From Serinus canaria (taxonomy: Eukaryota; Chordata; Aves; Passeriformes; Fringillidae), in contig NC_066316.1 in assembly GCF_022539315.1 (NCBI RefSeq), forward strand, positions 95,970,179 to 96,034,178: a DNA stretch of 64,000 nt, read 5' to 3'. Positions 62,001 through 64,000 of this stretch are shown here, one piece after another; the first letter of the stretch is position 1, and each line of letters begins with the position of its first letter. The notes under the pieces are model-generated. The model did no database searches and was not told where the DNA came from. It saw only the letters and a program-made list of their open reading frames with translations. A program made the translations under genes and the position numbers.

Positions 62001-64000
62001 GCCTTTGTGGCGTGGCTGCAGCGTGGCGTGGGGAAGCAGAGACCACACAGCACCTCGGCACAGAAGGGGCAATTTACAGACAGCTGGCCCAAAATGTGTC
62101 AGCTGCTTCCCATTCAGATTCCTCCCATTACTTTAATCCTGTGGCAGAGAACCTCATCTCTGAGTTTAGTTTTCAGCCAGCTTGTGTTTTGTGAGTGTCA
62201 ACAAACATTTTAGACGTGTAAATCCTACTGGCATAAATGGACATTTCCCCTCTGAATCTCACCAAGAAAAGCAGTGTTCTTGGTTGAGAGAATTCTGAGT
62301 TCAGCAGTGGTGGGTGAGAAGTCTATTTATTTTTGAAGCCTACATGCATTTCAGATTAGTTTTACAGATGAAAAGAGAGACAATTTATCCTTCATGAAAG
62401 CTGCCTTAAGCATCATGTACAGAAAAGCTCTAGCTCCACAAATACATACTCCCAAATTAAGCAAATATTTCCTTCAACAGTTTGAAAAGTAAATGTCCAC
62501 AAGCAATCTGTTTGTTCACTGTTTGGTTTTGGTTTTGTTTTTTTCAGCTTATATATTAATTTAGAAATATCTGTTCAAGCATTTCAGAGGGATATACACC
62601 AGGAAATACCCAAACAATCTGTCAGAGAAGCCACATGAATGTTACACTGTATGCACATATGACCTCTTGAATTTTTGCTACTGTTAGGTGTTCCTTTAAT
62701 GAACATTGGAAATACTTAGCCAATAGAACTAATTCACTTAGACTGAAACCACTACAAGTCCATAAGCTTATGTGTATTATCTTTTTAGTTAAGGTTAACC
62801 TTAAAAGGTTATAAGCTGCACTTTCCAGTCAGTGGGAAAATTCAAAATTCATACCTGCAAGAGTCTGTAGAGGTGTTTTAATCAGAGACAATAGTAAAGG
62901 GAAATTAATGAAAGCATTGTTGTCCAGTTTATAAAAGATAATTACATTTCACCTCTTTAAAATCCTCCAATTGCTTCAAGAGCAAATGAAAACTAAAATC
63001 CTAAACTGCTGTGTGTTACTATAAAATATTATTGAAAGCAAAGGTTGTGAAAAATTCTCTAGTAATTTATTATTTCTTTTAATTTTAAATGATGAAAGAA
63101 AATGAAAGAAAACACAGCAAATATGTATTTAAGTAAATACAGTAAATAACTATGTACAGGTACACATACACACACAAATGTAAACAGACATATATGTGAC
63201 CTTCCTGAGGATTGTTATGGATGGGTTAGAGGGGAAATGATACCAGCACACAGCAAAGAAGATTGCTTATGCACTCCCCTGTGCAGGAAGCACTCACTTG
63301 ATGTCAAATAAAGCAGCATACAATATTTTGTCTTTTTTACCACTTCTCTGTCCAGGTGGTATATGTGTGTAATATTCTTTGCAGTCAGAAGATAGCATGG
63401 ACTGCAACTGGGAGGAGGGATGCCTGGGGGGAAGGTCTGGCCCTGCGTGTGTAAGAAAAGCCAGCTGCAATCTGGTTCAGAATTTCTGCTTTCTGTTCCT
63501 AAATTTGTGAAGAACTCTAGGAAGATATTATGTAAACAAAATATATTTAGATTCTCATCTAAATGTCTCAAACTTGTAGAAGTAATTGAGAAGAGAACAA
63601 AAAGAGGAGAGAATAGTCTGAGTAATACACTTTCACAAATCAAGAGCTGCAATAAATAATACATAATATTTGATTCATTCAGCTGAATCGATCTCTGAAA
63701 CAATGCTTACATTTTTTTATTCCATTGGCTTAGAAAGTTGGTAAAAAGGGTCATCTTACAGGAATGAGATGGTAGAGTTTACTGACTCAGGCCCATGCAG
63801 CTTTGCATTTCAGCTATTACTTTTCTGCTTAATAACTTGCATGGCTTTTATCCAGAACTATTTTTGTGTGGATGGAGGTGTCAGTAGCTGTGCTAATACA
63901 CTAATGCATATTCAGGTTCTAACACACTGGTCTGTAGTGTTCTGCAGTCAGTCTTTCTACTGCCACTACTTGATCTGAAAACTAGTCTGGTATTTATAAA
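59001..64000. other. Noncoding to the window end; simple repeats only
   Basis: No exon, RNA gene or interspersed repeat is supported. A T14 run lies at 61549-61562 and a cryptic CA-rich patch at about 63160-63190. A 162-codon minus-strand open frame (63215-63703) has no recognisable domain. The stretch about 61860-62110 is a little richer in G and C, with overlapping open frames on both strands, none assignable. Confidence 0.5.

Noticed and set aside
63215..63703. 162-codon minus-strand open frame
   Set aside because: No domain, composition typical of chance frames here, and overlapped by an opposite-strand frame.
1..64000. CRISPR arrays, bacterial operons, tRNA, 5S, U6 or other structural RNA genes
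   Set aside because: No spaced direct-repeat array, no prokaryotic gene density, and no A/B-box or conserved RNA core was found by eye. A tRNAscan or Rfam search would be the decisive check.

Overview
The window looks like noncoding DNA from a bird nuclear genome: AT-rich and CpG-poor, with no operon structure, no dense coding, and no tRNA or rRNA gene that I could recognise. The assignment rests on the interspersed repeats. Several segments match the 3' part of CR1 retrotransposons as found in birds, with the typical terminal ATTCTRTG-like repeats. Three segments resemble avian endogenous-retrovirus LTRs. The LTR types suggest a songbird-like genome, but order and species cannot be fixed by reading alone. 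The stretch is either an intergenic desert or the inside of a very long intron. I found no exon that I can name.

Layout. Positions 1-5559 hold no recognisable gene. A degraded LTR lies at about 5560-5925, with a TATA-like box shortly after it. An AT microsatellite built on a 54-bp duplication lies at 11264-11368. From 13431 to 18220 there is a repeat cluster: a CR1 tail fragment, a second CR1 fragment, an LTR with a visible poly-A signal (about 15228-15592), a decayed CR1 reverse-transcriptase piece (17240-17575), and a CR1 3' end of about 500 bp. The last of these meets an opposing CR1-like tail to form a perfect inverted repeat. Positions 18221-33038 are mostly unique sequence with one short CR1 scrap. 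At 33039-33790 a plus-strand CR1 sits inside an older minus-strand CR1. Further plus-strand CR1 tails lie at 38364, 40752 and 53022.

The most unusual object is a CpG-rich pentanucleotide array at 44914-45070. It is arranged in blocks of sequence variants and its GGGAC block is a canonical G-quadruplex motif. A well-delimited solo LTR with a near-matching 5-bp flank duplication lies at 46514-47079. A short open frame with good coding character (47323-47484) follows it. From 53338 to the end I see only unique sequence and simple repeats.

There is no set of genes working together here. The content is a record of retrotransposon insertion and decay, simple-repeat growth, and a few AT-rich blocks that could be regulatory but cannot be proven without alignment. 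No previously undescribed gene system is supported by the sequence.
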